Shown here: positions 1 to 8,710 of the stretch, in pieces | Position numbering within the stretch: position 1 is the stretch's first letter | How the letters are laid out: every line of letters starts with the position of its first letter | Source: an uncultured Clostridia bacterium | GTDB taxonomy: Bacteria; Bacillota; Clostridia; Oscillospirales; Ruminococcaceae | Assembly (NCBI GenBank): GCA_947627005.1 | Contig: CANQUJ010000009.1 | Location: 21,613 to 85,612, forward strand | Direction: 5' to 3' | DNA: 64,000 nucleotides | The notes under the pieces: generated by a model | The model's input: only the letters and a program-made list of their open reading frames with translations | The model's database searches: none | What the model was told of the DNA's origin: nothing | Translations under genes and position numbers: made by a program

Positions 1-316
1 TCGAGTATTTTTTTGTGAAATTCTCGGACAAAATCGACATAAACCCCGCCAAAATAATAACTTCGGCTTCGTGCGCTTCAAGGGCTTTGATTATTCCGCT
101 CTCAAAATCTTCGGGGCTAAGGTCTTTTCTTGATACCGTCACCGCGTCTATCCCCGCGCTTTTGGCGCGCTCAAGGGCGTATGCCCCCGCTTTTGAGGAT
201 ATAACGCAGACAATCTCTCCGCTTACCAATATCCCGCTGCTCTGCGCGTCTATAAGCGCCTGAAGGTTGGTGCCCCCGCCCGAAACGAGCACCGCTATTT
301 TAACCTTTCGATCCAT
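1..316 (-). CDS. purN: Phosphoribosylglycinamide formyltransferase, 3' end cut by window edge
   Basis: PurN transfers a formyl group from 10-formyl-THF to GAR in purine synthesis. Only the first 105 or so codons are inside the window, about half of a normal 200-residue protein. The N terminus carries the family signature SGGGTN at residues 12-17, followed by LQALI. The start is the ATG at 314-316, 12 nt after the purM stop, with a GAGG ribosome site. It is the last visible gene of the minus-strand pur operon. The truncation is an artefact of the window, not a broken gene. Confidence 0.9.
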   Translation of the reverse strand, partial: MDRKVKIAVLVSGGGTNLQALIDAQSSGILVSGEIVCVISSKAGAYALERAKSAGIDAVTVSRKDLSPEDFESGIIKALEAHEAEVIILAGFMSILSENFTKKYS

Positions 317-328
317 TTTATACCTCGG

Positions 329-1369
329 TCATTCGATGACTATTTTGTCTTCGCTCTTGATTATTTTTCCGATAATATAGGCTTCTTCGCCGCTTTCTTT
401 TAAAATTTCAAGCGACTTTTCTGCCTCGCTCTCCGAAACGACCACGCTCATTCCGACCCCCATATTGTAGGTGTTGAACATATCCCTCTCGGGAATATTT
501 CCGGCCTTTTGAATAAGCCCGAATATCGGCGGAATTTTAAGCGAAGACTTGTCTATCTTCGCGCAAAGCCCGTCCGGAATACTGCGCGGAATGTTTTCAT
601 AGAATCCGCCGCCGGTGATGTGGGAAATGCCCTTTACATCTACCTTTTCGAGCAGCGCCAGAACCGGCTTGACGTATATCCTTGTCGGCTCTAAAAGCGC
701 CTCGCCGAGGCTCTTTCCGCCGAGCTCACTTCTTGGCGATTTAAGGTCTGCGTTCTCGATGTCGAAGACCTTTCTGACAAGCGAGAAGCCGTTTGAATGA
801 ACACCCGAAGAGGGGAGCGCGATGATGACGTCGCCCTCTTTCATCTTATTGTTGTCGATGATTTTTTCGCGGTCGACTATCCCGGTGCAATATCCCGCAA
901 GGTCGTATTCCTCCTCCGGCATCATTCCCGGGTGCTCGGCGGTCTCTCCTCCGATAAGCGAAGCCCCCGCCATAATGCAGCCGTCGCATACGCCCTTGAC
1001 TATCGCGGCGATCTTTTCGGGAATGTTTCTTCCGCAGGCGATATAGTCGAGGAATATAAGCGGCTTTGCGCCGCAGCAGATAATGTCGTTTACGCACATC
1101 GCAACGCAGTCTATCCCGACGGTGTCGTGCTTGTTTAAAAGCATGGCTATCTTAAGCTTTGTGCCGACTCCGTCCGTCCCGCTTACGAGTATCGGGTCTT
1201 TATAGCCTTTTAAATTCGGCGCGAAAAGCCCGCCGAAGCCGCCTATCCCCGAAACTTCGCCGCCGGTGGCGGTTCGCTTGATGTCGGCCTTCATAAGCTC
1301 GACCGATTTATATCCCGCGGTGATGTCTACTCCCGCCTGTTTATAGCTTTCGGAATAACTCTTGTCCAT
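329..1369 (-). CDS. purM: Phosphoribosylformylglycinamidine cyclo-ligase (AIR synthetase)
   Basis: PurM closes FGAM to aminoimidazole ribonucleotide using ATP, in the cytoplasm. The 346-residue product has the usual family length, a GVGTKLKIA stretch in the ATP-binding N-terminal half, and a GGGFYENIPRSIP motif in the C-terminal half. A GTG at 1384 overlaps the purF stop, but the ATG at 1369 has a GAGG ribosome site 9 nt upstream and fits the family N terminus (MDKSYSESYKQAGVD), so the ATG is preferred. It lies between purF and purN. Confidence 0.95.
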   Translation of the reverse strand: MDKSYSESYKQAGVDITAGYKSVELMKADIKRTATGGEVSGIGGFGGLFAPNLKGYKDPILVSGTDGVGTKLKIAMLLNKHDTVGIDCVAMCVNDIICCGAKPLIFLDYIACGRNIPEKIAAIVKGVCDGCIMAGASLIGGETAEHPGMMPEEEYDLAGYCTGIVDREKIIDNNKMKEGDVIIALPSSGVHSNGFSLVRKVFDIENADLKSPRSELGGKSLGEALLEPTRIYVKPVLALLEKVDVKGISHITGGGFYENIPRSIPDGLCAKIDKSSLKIPPIFGLIQKAGNIPERDMFNTYNMGVGMSVVVSESEAEKSLEILKESGEEAYIIGKIIKSEDKIVIE

Positions 1370-1380
1370 CGTCAAAAACC

Positions 1381-2829
1381 TCACTTGTCTTTTTTAGCGA
1401 ATTTGGGGTTTGTGCTGATCTTTCTTTCAAATCTGCTCTTGTCGGCCTTTGCGGGGGTCTTGGTGGGGTATAAGCCGTCGAAGCAGGCGTAGCAGAAGCC
1501 GCTTCCGTCGGTCCCGGCTATCTTTTTAACGTCCTCGATGCTTAGATAGTTCAGCGAATCCGCGCCGATTATCTTTGCAATCTCTTCGGTGGTGTGGTTC
1601 GCGGCGATAAGGCTCTCCTTCGAGTCGATATCGACCCCGTAGTAGCAGGGGTTCAAAAACTTCGGCGCCGAAGACAAAACATGAACCTCTTTCGCTCCGC
1701 CGTCGCGCAGCCGCTTGACTATCCTCGCGCTGGTGGTCCCGCGAACTATCGAGTCGTCGACAAGAATGACCCTTTTGCCCTTAACTACCGAAGAGACGAC
1801 GTTAAGCTTTATCGAGACCATCTCTTCTCTCTGCCCTTGGCTCGGGGCGATAAATGTCCTTCCGACGTATTTGTTTTTGATAAGCCCGATGTCGTAGGGT
1901 ATCCCCGATCTTCTCGAATATCCGATCGCCGCGTCGGTCCCGCTGTCCGGAACCCCGACTACGATGTCGGCTTCGATGGGGTAAGCTTCGGCCAAAAGCT
2001 CGCCGACTCTAAGTCTTGCGGCGTGGACCGAGCAGCCCTCGCAGACAGAATCCGGCCTTGCAATATAAAGATATTCAAACACGCAGAAGGATTTTTTGCG
2101 GCCGCAGTGCTCTCTGTTCGATTTAACGCCGTCCTTCGTAAAGGTTATGACCTCTCCGGGCTCGATCTCTCTTATAAACTCGGCGTTCACCGCGTCGAGC
2201 GCGCAGGTCTCTGATGCGACGATATAAGTTCCGTCGCTTCTTTTGCCGTAGCAAAGCGGCCTGAAGCCGTGAGGGTCTCTTGCCGCGATAAGCTTAGAGG
2301 GCGACATTATGATAAGCGAATAAGCGCCGTCAAGCTTGCCCATCGCCCCGACCACCGCGTCTTCTATGTTTTTCGAGCGCAGCCGCTCTTTGGTTATGAC
2401 GTATGCAATCACCTCGGTGTCCGAAGTCGAGTGGAAGATAGAGCCCTGCTCTTCAAGCTCGGTCCTAAGCTCGTATGAATTGACGAGGTTTCCGTTATGC
2501 GCGAGCGCCATATTCCCCTTAAGGTGGTTCACTACTACCGGCTGGGCGTTTCTGCGGTCTCCGCTTCCGGTGGTGCCGTATCTTACATGCCCGACCGCCA
2601 TATTTCCGTCGCCAAGCTTTTCAAGGGCGTCCCCCGAAAAGATCTCGCTTACAAGGCCGGTGTCCTTGCGGTATGTAAATACGCCGTCGTCGTTGACTAC
2701 TATTCCCGCCGATTCCTGCCCGCGGTGCTGAAGCGCGAACAGACCGTAATAACAAAGAGAGGCGACGTCCTCGGTCTTGGGGGCGAAGACTCCGAAAACT
2801 CCGCATTCCTCATGAATAAGATTTTCCAT
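1381..2829 (-). CDS. purF: Amidophosphoribosyltransferase, Fe-S type
   Basis: PurF makes phosphoribosylamine from PRPP and glutamine, the committed step of purine synthesis. The 482-residue product begins with an eight-residue propeptide and then Cys9, the N-terminal nucleophile of the glutaminase domain. The PRPP loop VILVDDSIVRGTT lies at about 355-367. Cys249, Cys395, Cys446 and Cys449 match the four [4Fe-4S] ligands of the Bacillus-type enzyme, so an oxygen-labile cluster is expected (inference from family knowledge). The purM reading frame starts at its stop codon. Confidence 0.96.
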   Translation of the reverse strand: MENLIHEECGVFGVFAPKTEDVASLCYYGLFALQHRGQESAGIVVNDDGVFTYRKDTGLVSEIFSGDALEKLGDGNMAVGHVRYGTTGSGDRRNAQPVVVNHLKGNMALAHNGNLVNSYELRTELEEQGSIFHSTSDTEVIAYVITKERLRSKNIEDAVVGAMGKLDGAYSLIIMSPSKLIAARDPHGFRPLCYGKRSDGTYIVASETCALDAVNAEFIREIEPGEVITFTKDGVKSNREHCGRKKSFCVFEYLYIARPDSVCEGCSVHAARLRVGELLAEAYPIEADIVVGVPDSGTDAAIGYSRRSGIPYDIGLIKNKYVGRTFIAPSQGQREEMVSIKLNVVSSVVKGKRVILVDDSIVRGTTSARIVKRLRDGGAKEVHVLSSAPKFLNPCYYGVDIDSKESLIAANHTTEEIAKIIGADSLNYLSIEDVKKIAGTDGSGFCYACFDGLYPTKTPAKADKSRFERKISTNPKFAKKDK

Positions 2830-2858
2830 AAATACCCTCTTAATAATTTTTTGCGGCC

Positions 2859-3569
2859 TTATTCGCCGAATACTCTGCGCATCATTTCTTTGTAGGCGTC
2901 TTCAACTCCGCCCATATCGCGGCGGAAGCGGTCTTTATCGAGCTTTTCGTTCGTCTTTGAATCCCAGAATCTGCAAGTGTCCGGCGAGATCTCGTCCGCC
3001 AAAACTATGCTGCCGTCGCTAAGCCTTCCGAATTCAAGCTTGAAGTCGACCAGAGTGACCCCGAGGCCCTTGAAGTATTCTTTCATGACCTCGTTGACCT
3101 TAAACGCCATCTTTTTGATCGTCTCAATCTCTTCCTTTGTCGCAAGGCCGAGGGCGAGGGCGTGATAGCTGTTTATAAGCGGGTCGTGAAGGTCGTCGTT
3201 TTTATACGAGAACTCGATAGTCGGCTCTTTAAAGACTATTCCCTCTTCGACCCCGTAGCGCTTTGCGAACGAGCCGGCCGAGATGTTTCTGATGATCACC
3301 TCGAGCGGGACTATCGAGACCTTTTTGACTGCGGTCTCGCGGTCGTTAAGCTCTTCGACGAAGTGGGTCGGAACCCCATGCTTTTCAAGAAGCCGCATGA
3401 TGTAGTTAGACATTCTGTTGTTGATTGCGCCCTTGCCGACGATGGTGCCTTTTTTAAGTCCGTCGAGGGCTGTCGCGTCGTCTTTATAAGAGACGATGAC
3501 GATTTCGGGGTCTTCGGTCGCAAAGACCTTTTTTGCCTTTCCTTCGTAAAGCTGAACTGTTTTTTCCAT
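2859..3569 (-). CDS. purC: Phosphoribosylaminoimidazole-succinocarboxamide synthase
   Basis: PurC joins CAIR and aspartate, using ATP, to give SAICAR. The 236-residue length is typical of the short bacterial form. Visible family motifs are YEGKAKKVF near the N terminus, VPLEVIIRN and SAGSF in the middle, and the [11 protein letters not shown] motif near residue 190. The ATG follows GGGAGG. It lies 44 nt after purE and 29 nt before purF in the same operon. Confidence 0.96.
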   Translation of the reverse strand: MEKTVQLYEGKAKKVFATEDPEIVIVSYKDDATALDGLKKGTIVGKGAINNRMSNYIMRLLEKHGVPTHFVEELNDRETAVKKVSIVPLEVIIRNISAGSFAKRYGVEEGIVFKEPTIEFSYKNDDLHDPLINSYHALALGLATKEEIETIKKMAFKVNEVMKEYFKGLGVTLVDFKLEFGRLSDGSIVLADEISPDTCRFWDSKTNEKLDKDRFRRDMGGVEDAYKEMMRRVFGE

Positions 3570-3613
3570 TGGTTTGTCCTCCCGTAAAAAATATAAAGTA
3601 AAGCTGCGATTGC

Positions 3614-4108
3614 TTATTCTTCTATTCTCGCCGATATCCCGGCGTCTTTTTCGATAACCGCCGCGGCGTCTTTTCTGCGCTTTTCGTCAAGCTTTTTCGC
3701 AAGGTCTTCGTCCTCGACCGCGAGTATCTGCGCGGAAAGCAGCGCGGCATTGACTCCTCCGTCGATGGCAACCGTCGCGACGGGTATCCCCGAAGGCATC
3801 ATAACGGTCGCCAAAAGGGCGTCAATGCCGTCCAAGGCGTTCGATTTGCAGGGTATGCCGATTACCGGCAGGGTGGTGTTCGCGGCTATCGCTCCGGCAA
3901 GGTGCGCCGCCATACCCGCCGCGCAGATGATGACCCCGAAGCCGTTCTCTCTTGCCGAAAGGGCAAAATCCCTTGCCTCGGCGGGGGTTCTGTGCGCCGA
4001 ATAGACGTGCGTTTCATAGGGGATTCCGAGCGAGCGCAGGGCGGCGGCGGTTTTTTTAAGGATCGGAAGGTCGCTGTCGCTGCCCATGATGATGCCAACT
4101 TTTTTCAT
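3614..4108 (-). CDS. purE: N5-carboxyaminoimidazole ribonucleotide mutase
   Basis: PurE moves the carboxylate of N5-CAIR to form CAIR. The product is 164 residues, as in class I PurE. The phosphate-binding MGSDSDLP motif is at residues 8-15, with SAHRTP and a GAGMAAHL stretch further on. A purK partner, normally required with class I PurE, is not in this window. It is the first gene of the operon, with an AAGGAG ribosome site, and is preceded by a ZTP riboswitch, so its expression should rise when ZMP/ZTP builds up. Confidence 0.95.
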   Translation of the reverse strand: MKKVGIIMGSDSDLPILKKTAAALRSLGIPYETHVYSAHRTPAEARDFALSARENGFGVIICAAGMAAHLAGAIAANTTLPVIGIPCKSNALDGIDALLATVMMPSGIPVATVAIDGGVNAALLSAQILAVEDEDLAKKLDEKRRKDAAAVIEKDAGISARIEE

Positions 4109-4148
4109 GGTTTGATCTCCTTCGTTTATCGCTTTATTGTATAAAATG

Positions 4149-4185
4149 CAAAAGGGCGCGCCAAGACAAAAGCTTAGGTGCGCCC
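4149..4185 (-). terminator. Terminator hairpin in the ZTP riboswitch expression platform
   Basis: Read on the minus strand, GGGCGCACC pairs with GGCGCGCCC across a short AT-rich loop, and TTTT follows. The 5' arm overlaps the CTGGGC segment of the ZTP aptamer, so ligand binding and terminator formation exclude each other. This is the usual design of an ON-switch ZTP riboswitch. Confidence 0.85.
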
Positions 4186-4255
4186 AGACGGTCGGCGATT
4201 ATCGGTCTTCCTTACTTCTCCGCGGTGCTCCGCGATTATCCGTCAGTCGTAAGGC
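4181..4255 (-). promoter_or_regulatory. ZTP (pfl motif) riboswitch controlling the purE operon
   Basis: The minus-strand leader contains CCTTAC-GACTGACGG, a CGCGG/CCGCG hairpin, the returning GTAAGG strand that closes P1, and then CGCCGACCGTCTGGGCG. The last block and the GACTGACGG block are the two conserved subdomains of ZTP aptamers; GACGG pairs with CCGTC. The ligand is ZMP/ZTP, which signals low 10-formyl-THF. The position between a sigma-A promoter and purE, with a terminator overlapping the 3' end, is exactly as expected. Identified from memory of the consensus, not from a covariance search. Confidence 0.92.
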
Positions 4256-4271
4256 GCCTCTATATATTTAA

Positions 4272-4300
4272 AGTATAACACCGCGCGGGAATAAAGTCAA
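4272..4300 (-). promoter_or_regulatory. Sigma-A promoter of the pur operon
   Basis: On the minus strand TTGACT (4295-4300) and TATACT (4272-4277) are separated by 17 bp. Transcription would begin just upstream of the ZTP aptamer. Confidence 0.85.
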
Positions 4301-4308
4301 ACCAAAAA

Positions 4309-4341
4309 AAGCTCTCATAATTCCCGATAAATTGGAGTTTA
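4309..4341 (-). terminator. Weak terminator after pyrI
   Basis: Read on the minus strand, an imperfect stem (CTC..AATTT / GAATT..GAG) is followed by seven T. It lies just after the pyrI stop and before the pur promoter. The stem is short and interrupted, so efficiency is uncertain. Confidence 0.45.
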
Positions 4342-4350
4342 TGCCGAAAG

Positions 4351-4779
4351 TCAGTCGCTGTCGGCCGAAGCCTTGGTGTCGCAGTATGCGCAGCGATAGA
4401 TCCTCTCCTCGGCGTTTTCAAGCCTGAAAACGTGTTCGAGCTCCTGCTCGGTAGAGGTTATGCAGCGCGGGTTCTTGCATTTTATGACGTTTTTAAGAAT
4501 CTTCGGCAGCTCGATTGATTTTTTCTCGACAAGCTTGCCGTCGCGAATGATGTTTATCGTAACGTTCGGGGCGACGTATCCGATTATGTCCAAGTCGACG
4601 GCGATATCCGCGTCGATCTTTATGATGTCTTTTCTGCCCATCGCCGAGCTGTTCGCATTTTTGATGATAGCGACCGGGCAGTCGAGCTTTGCAAGCCCCA
4701 AAAGCTCGTAAAGCTTCATTCCGCGCCCTGCGGGAATGTGGTCTATGACTATTCCGTTTTTGATAGAATCTATATTCAT
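4351..4779 (-). CDS. pyrI: Aspartate carbamoyltransferase regulatory chain
   Basis: PyrI binds nucleotides and forms the regulatory subunit of ATCase with PyrB. The 142-residue product has the allosteric domain first and a zinc domain with Cys101, Cys106, Cys130 and Cys133 (CX4C-X23-CX2C), which contacts the catalytic chain. It lies 14 nt after pyrB as the last gene of the pyr operon. The presence of PyrI means ATCase here is probably a holoenzyme open to feedback control, unlike the PyrI-less Bacillus enzyme. Confidence 0.93.
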   Translation of the reverse strand: MNIDSIKNGIVIDHIPAGRGMKLYELLGLAKLDCPVAIIKNANSSAMGRKDIIKIDADIAVDLDIIGYVAPNVTINIIRDGKLVEKKSIELPKILKNVIKCKNPRCITSTEQELEHVFRLENAEERIYRCAYCDTKASADSD

Positions 4780-4793
4780 TCCGAGCCCTCCGT

Positions 4794-5717
4794 CTAAATC
4801 CTTCCGGCTTCGCGAAGAAGCTTAAGGATAAGCGCCATTCTGATGTATTTTCCGTTTAAAACCTGTTTGAAATAGCAGGCCCTCGGGTCTTTGTCTATCT
4901 CGACCGAGATCTCGTTTACCCTCGGGAGCGGGTGCATTATCGAAAGCTCCGGCTTCGCGGTTTTAAGCTTTTCGGGGGTAAGGATATAGCTGTCTTTAAG
5001 TCTTAGATAATCCTCTTCGTTGAAGAATCTCTCGCGCTGAACCCTCGTCATATACAGAATGTCGAGCTCCGGCATATATTCCTCAAGGCTTGTTGTTTGA
5101 ACGTATTCTATCCCGGCCGGCTTCAAAACCTCGCTTTTAACGTAGCTCGGAAGCTTAAGCTCTTCGGGCGAGATCAAAATCACCTTAAGCCCTTTATATC
5201 TCGCGAGCGCGCTTATAAGCGAATGGACGGTTCTTCCGAACTTAAGGTCTCCGCAGAATCCTACGGTCAGGTTCTCGAATCCGCCCTTTTCGCGCTGGAT
5301 AGTCAGCAGGTCGGCGAGGGTCTGGGTCGGGTGAAAGTGTCCGCCGTCGCCGGCGTTGATGACCGGGACGTCCGAATTAAGCGAGGCCACAAGCGGCGCG
5401 CCCTCCTTCGGGTGCCTCATCGCGATAATATCCGCGTAGCAGCTTACCACCTTCGCGGTGTCGGCCACGCTCTCGCCTTTAGAGGCCGAGGACGACTGCG
5501 CCTCGGAAAACCCCAAAACGTTTCCTCCAAGCTCGTACATCGCGGCCTCGAAGCTCAGCCTCGTTCTTGTCGACGGCTCGAAAAACAGGGTCGCAAGCTT
5601 CTTTCCGCGGCAGGCCTCGGAATATTTTTCGGGGTTCGCGATAATGTCGTTCGCCACGTTGATAAGGTCTTCGATCTCTTCGACCGAAAGATTCTGAATG
5701 TCAATCAAATGTTTCAT
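4794..5717 (-). CDS. pyrB: Aspartate carbamoyltransferase catalytic chain
   Basis: PyrB condenses carbamoyl phosphate and aspartate into carbamoyl-aspartate. The 307-residue protein has the carbamoyl-phosphate motif [13 protein letters not shown] near residue 45 and HPLPRVNEI near residue 262. Its ATG overlaps the pyrE stop (ATGA), which suggests translational coupling. The partner regulatory chain PyrI follows. Confidence 0.95.
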   Translation of the reverse strand: MKHLIDIQNLSVEEIEDLINVANDIIANPEKYSEACRGKKLATLFFEPSTRTRLSFEAAMYELGGNVLGFSEAQSSSASKGESVADTAKVVSCYADIIAMRHPKEGAPLVASLNSDVPVINAGDGGHFHPTQTLADLLTIQREKGGFENLTVGFCGDLKFGRTVHSLISALARYKGLKVILISPEELKLPSYVKSEVLKPAGIEYVQTTSLEEYMPELDILYMTRVQRERFFNEEDYLRLKDSYILTPEKLKTAKPELSIMHPLPRVNEISVEIDKDPRACYFKQVLNGKYIRMALILKLLREAGRI

Positions 5718-6370
5718 TTTTTCGCTCCGTTCACCGAAAGATAGTTCTTGATTCTTTCAACGTTTTCCGCGTTGGCGGGGTTTTCTTCAAGGTATTCGAT
5801 GATGTCGTATACGTTCACGACCGAGAAAACCGGGAAGCCGAACTCGTCTTCGATCTCCTTCATCGCCGACTTTTCGGTCCGCCCCTTTTCGCCGCGGTCG
5901 ACCATTATAAGGCAGCCCGCGACTTTTACCCCCTCCAACTTGGAAAGAATATCCATGCTCTCGCGGATCGCCGTTCCGGCCGTTATGACGTCTTCAACGA
6001 TGACGATCTCCTCGCCCGCCTTGGGGGTATATCCGACCAAAACGCCGCCCTCGCCGTGGTCTTTGGCCTCTTTTCTGTTGAAGAAGAAGGGCAGGTCGAG
6101 CCCGCTTTTCGCAAGGGCAGCCGCCGCCGAGACCGCGATCGGTATCCCCTTATAAGCCGGCCCGAAGAGCGCCGCCCTTTTCTTCCCGAGGTTTTCAAGA
6201 TAGGTCTTCGCGTAAAATTCGCCGAGTTTCATAATTTGCTCGCCGGTCTTGATGTCGCCCGCGTTGATGAAATAGGGTATCTTCCGCCCGCTTTTTGCGG
6301 TGAAATCGCCGAATTTAAGAACGCCAGCGCCCTCTAAAAAGGCGATAAATTCTCTCTTGTAGCTTTCCAT
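5714..6370 (-). CDS. pyrE: Orotate phosphoribosyltransferase
   Basis: PyrE adds PRPP to orotate to form OMP. The 218-residue product carries the type I PRTase PRPP loop [12 protein letters not shown] near residue 122 and an FGPAYKGIP stretch for orotate binding. It follows pyrF by 11 nt with a GGAGG ribosome site, and overlaps pyrB by 4 nt. PyrF next to it performs the next reaction on OMP. Confidence 0.94.
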   Translation of the reverse strand: MESYKREFIAFLEGAGVLKFGDFTAKSGRKIPYFINAGDIKTGEQIMKLGEFYAKTYLENLGKKRAALFGPAYKGIPIAVSAAAALAKSGLDLPFFFNRKEAKDHGEGGVLVGYTPKAGEEIVIVEDVITAGTAIRESMDILSKLEGVKVAGCLIMVDRGEKGRTEKSAMKEIEDEFGFPVFSVVNVYDIIEYLEENPANAENVERIKNYLSVNGAKK

Positions 6371-6381
6371 AATTTTCCTCC

Positions 6382-7080
6382 TTAGTCGACAAATTCTTCA
6401 ACGCATCTCATATACGCCGCGACCGGGTCGTCGGCGGCTGTAATCGGCCGGCCGACTACAATGTAGTCCGAGCCCGCCTTTTTGGCTTCGGCAGGGGTCA
6501 TGACCCTCTTCTGGTCGCCGATGTCGCCGTCGGCGAACCTGACCCCCGGGGTGACCGTCAAAAAGCCCTTGCCGCAGCGATTGTGAACCGCCTCGGCCTC
6601 GAGCGGCGAGCAGACAACGCCGTCGAGCCCCGAATTTTTCGCGTTCTCGGCGTAGCTCATAACCGTCTCCGACATAGGAGTATTTATCAATAATTCGTTC
6701 TTTAATGTCTCCGCGTCGGTAGAGGTAAGCTGGGTCACCGCGATGAGAATCGGCCTCGTTCCGTCGGCCCTTGTGAGCCCCTCGAGCGCCCCCGCCATCA
6801 TCTTCGAGCCGCCCGCAGCGTGAAGGTTGGTCATATCTACGTCCAGCCCCGAGAGCACCGCCATCGACTTTTTGACGGTGTTCGGAATGTCGTGCAGCTT
6901 AAGGTCTAAAAAGATCTTGTGGCCTCTTTTCTTGATCTGTTTGACAATCTCCGGCCCCTCGGAATAGAACAGCTCCATGCCGATTTTGACGAACGGCTTT
7001 TTTTCGCCGAACCTGTCCAAAAATTCAAGGGTCTTCTGCCCGCTCGAAAAGTCGCAGGCGATGATAACGTCTTTTCCCAT
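6382..7080 (-). CDS. pyrF: Orotidine 5'-phosphate decarboxylase
   Basis: PyrF decarboxylates OMP to UMP. The 232-residue protein has the catalytic DLKLHDIPNT motif (Lys-x-x-Asp) near residue 60 and a TPGVR phosphate-binding motif near residue 178. An upstream TTG at 7083 is possible, but the ATG at 7080 overlaps the pyrD stop (TGATG) and has a well-placed AGGAGGAG site, so it is chosen. Confidence 0.95.
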   Translation of the reverse strand: MGKDVIIACDFSSGQKTLEFLDRFGEKKPFVKIGMELFYSEGPEIVKQIKKRGHKIFLDLKLHDIPNTVKKSMAVLSGLDVDMTNLHAAGGSKMMAGALEGLTRADGTRPILIAVTQLTSTDAETLKNELLINTPMSETVMSYAENAKNSGLDGVVCSPLEAEAVHNRCGKGFLTVTPGVRFADGDIGDQKRVMTPAEAKKAGSDYIVVGRPITAADDPVAAYMRCVEEFVD

Positions 7081-7991
7081 CAAATCGCTCCTCCTATGAT
7101 ATCCGATAATTTATCAATTTTATACTTCTCCATCGCGGCCGGCAGAGCCTCGATTATATCCCTGCAAGCGAAGGGGTTCACAAGGTTTTCCGCGCCGATC
7201 TCGACCGCCGTCGCCCCGGCAAGCGCCATCTCGATGACGTCCTCGGCCGAGCTTACGCCGCCCATTCCGACTATCGGGATCTTCACCGCCTTTGCGCACT
7301 GATAGACCATTCTTAAGGCGACCGGGAAGACCGCCGGCCCAGAAAGCCCGCCGGTCGTGTTTTTTAACAGCGGCTTGCGGGTCTTAAGGTCGATTCGCAT
7401 CGCCAAAAGCGTGTTTATAAGGCTGATTCCGTCCGCCCCCGCGCCCTCGCAGGCCTTCGCAATCTCGGCGATGTCGGTAACGTTCGGCGAAAGCTTTATG
7501 ATAACCGGCTTTTTGACGGCCTTTTTGACCGCTCTCGTGACCTCTGCGGCCGACTCTGAGCTTGTCCCAAAGCTCATTCCGCCGCCGTGAACGTTAGGGC
7601 AGCTTATGTTGACCTCGAGCCAGCCGACCTCTTCGCAGGAGTCGAGCCGCTCGCAGGTATAAACGTAGTCGTCGAGCGAAAACCCGCTGACGTTCGCCAT
7701 GACCTTTTTGTGAAAAACTTTCTTCATCTTCGGGAGCTCTTCCGAGATGACCTTTTCCACCCCCGGGTTTTGAAGCCCGACCGCGTTTAACATTCCCGAG
7801 GCGGTCTCGGCGATTCGCGGGGTGGGGTTCCCGAAGCGCGGCTCGCGGGTCGTGCCTTTAAAAGAAAACGTTCCGAGAATGTTGATGTCGTAAAGCTCGG
7901 CAAATTCATAGCCGTAGCCGAATGTCCCGCTCGCGGGGATTATCGGGTTATCAAGTTCAATCCCGCAGAGCTCGACTCTTAAGTCCGCCAT
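7080..7991 (-). CDS. pyrD: Dihydroorotate dehydrogenase, class 1B catalytic subunit
   Basis: PyrD oxidises dihydroorotate to orotate with FMN. Class 1B is supported by the active-site Cys131 in VNISCPNV, the 303-residue length without a membrane anchor, and the adjacent pyrK electron-transfer subunit. The GGVSSAEDV and AVEIGAEN stretches fit FMN phosphate binding. It overlaps pyrK by 13 nt. NAD+ is the expected electron acceptor through PyrK, as in other anaerobic Gram-positives. Confidence 0.95.
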   Translation of the reverse strand: MADLRVELCGIELDNPIIPASGTFGYGYEFAELYDINILGTFSFKGTTREPRFGNPTPRIAETASGMLNAVGLQNPGVEKVISEELPKMKKVFHKKVMANVSGFSLDDYVYTCERLDSCEEVGWLEVNISCPNVHGGGMSFGTSSESAAEVTRAVKKAVKKPVIIKLSPNVTDIAEIAKACEGAGADGISLINTLLAMRIDLKTRKPLLKNTTGGLSGPAVFPVALRMVYQCAKAVKIPIVGMGGVSSAEDVIEMALAGATAVEIGAENLVNPFACRDIIEALPAAMEKYKIDKLSDIIGGAI

Positions 7992-8710
7992 TTTATCTCC
8001 TCCTTAAAAAGAACCGGCCCGTCGCGGCATATTCTCTTATATCCGGCGACCGTTTCGCAGGTGCAGCCCATACACGCCCCGAAGCCGCAGCCCATTCTCT
8101 CTTCAAAGCTGAACTGACCCGAGGTTTTTATCGCGCCGTAGACCGCTCTAAGCATCGGTTCCGGCCCGCAGGTATAGACGTGGGTATACTCCTCCGGCAG
8201 GGCGGCCGTGACGAACCCATTTTTGCCGTACGAGCCGTCGACGGTCGTAACTTCGGTTTTACAGCCGATGGCCTTGAATTCGTCTTCGTAAAAGATCTCG
8301 CTTTTTGTGTTGAACCCGAGTATGACCGACGCCTTTTTGCCGCTTGCGACAAGCCTTTTCGCCAAAAGATAGAGCGGCGGAACGCCTACCCCTCCGCCGA
8401 TGAGCAGGGGAGAGTCGCCCGACTTTTCAATGTCATAGCCGTTCCCGAGGCCGGAGAGAACGTCGAGCCTTCCGCTTTTAAGCTTTGAAAGTTCTTCTGT
8501 GCCCTTTCCGACCACCTTGTAGATAAGGGTAAGCCTGTCCCCATCAAGGTCGCAGACCGATATCGGCCGCCGAAGATAAAGCCCGTCGAGCTTTATGTTC
8601 ACAAACTGCCCCGGCGCGGTTATCGCCGAACAGTCGCCCGAAAGAAGGATTTTATAAACCTTTTCGGCGAGCGGCAGGTTTTCGATAATCTCAAAAAATC
8701 CCTGTTTCAT
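7979..8710 (-). CDS. pyrK: Dihydroorotate dehydrogenase electron-transfer subunit
   Basis: PyrK passes electrons from PyrD to NAD+ through FAD and a [2Fe-2S] cluster. The 243-residue product has an FAD-binding RRPISV motif near residue 47, a nucleotide-binding GGGVGVPPLY near 106, and cluster ligands Cys208, Cys213, Cys216 and Cys228. It starts in a 4-nt overlap with pyrC and overlaps pyrD, so the two subunits are coupled. Confidence 0.94.
   Translation of the reverse strand: MKQGFFEIIENLPLAEKVYKILLSGDCSAITAPGQFVNIKLDGLYLRRPISVCDLDGDRLTLIYKVVGKGTEELSKLKSGRLDVLSGLGNGYDIEKSGDSPLLIGGGVGVPPLYLLAKRLVASGKKASVILGFNTKSEIFYEDEFKAIGCKTEVTTVDGSYGKNGFVTAALPEEYTHVYTCGPEPMLRAVYGAIKTSGQFSFEERMGCGFGACMGCTCETVAGYKRICRDGPVLFKEEIKWRT

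Noticed and set aside
1..316. Truncated purN as a pseudogene
   Set aside because: The frame is intact to base 1; the missing part is outside the window.
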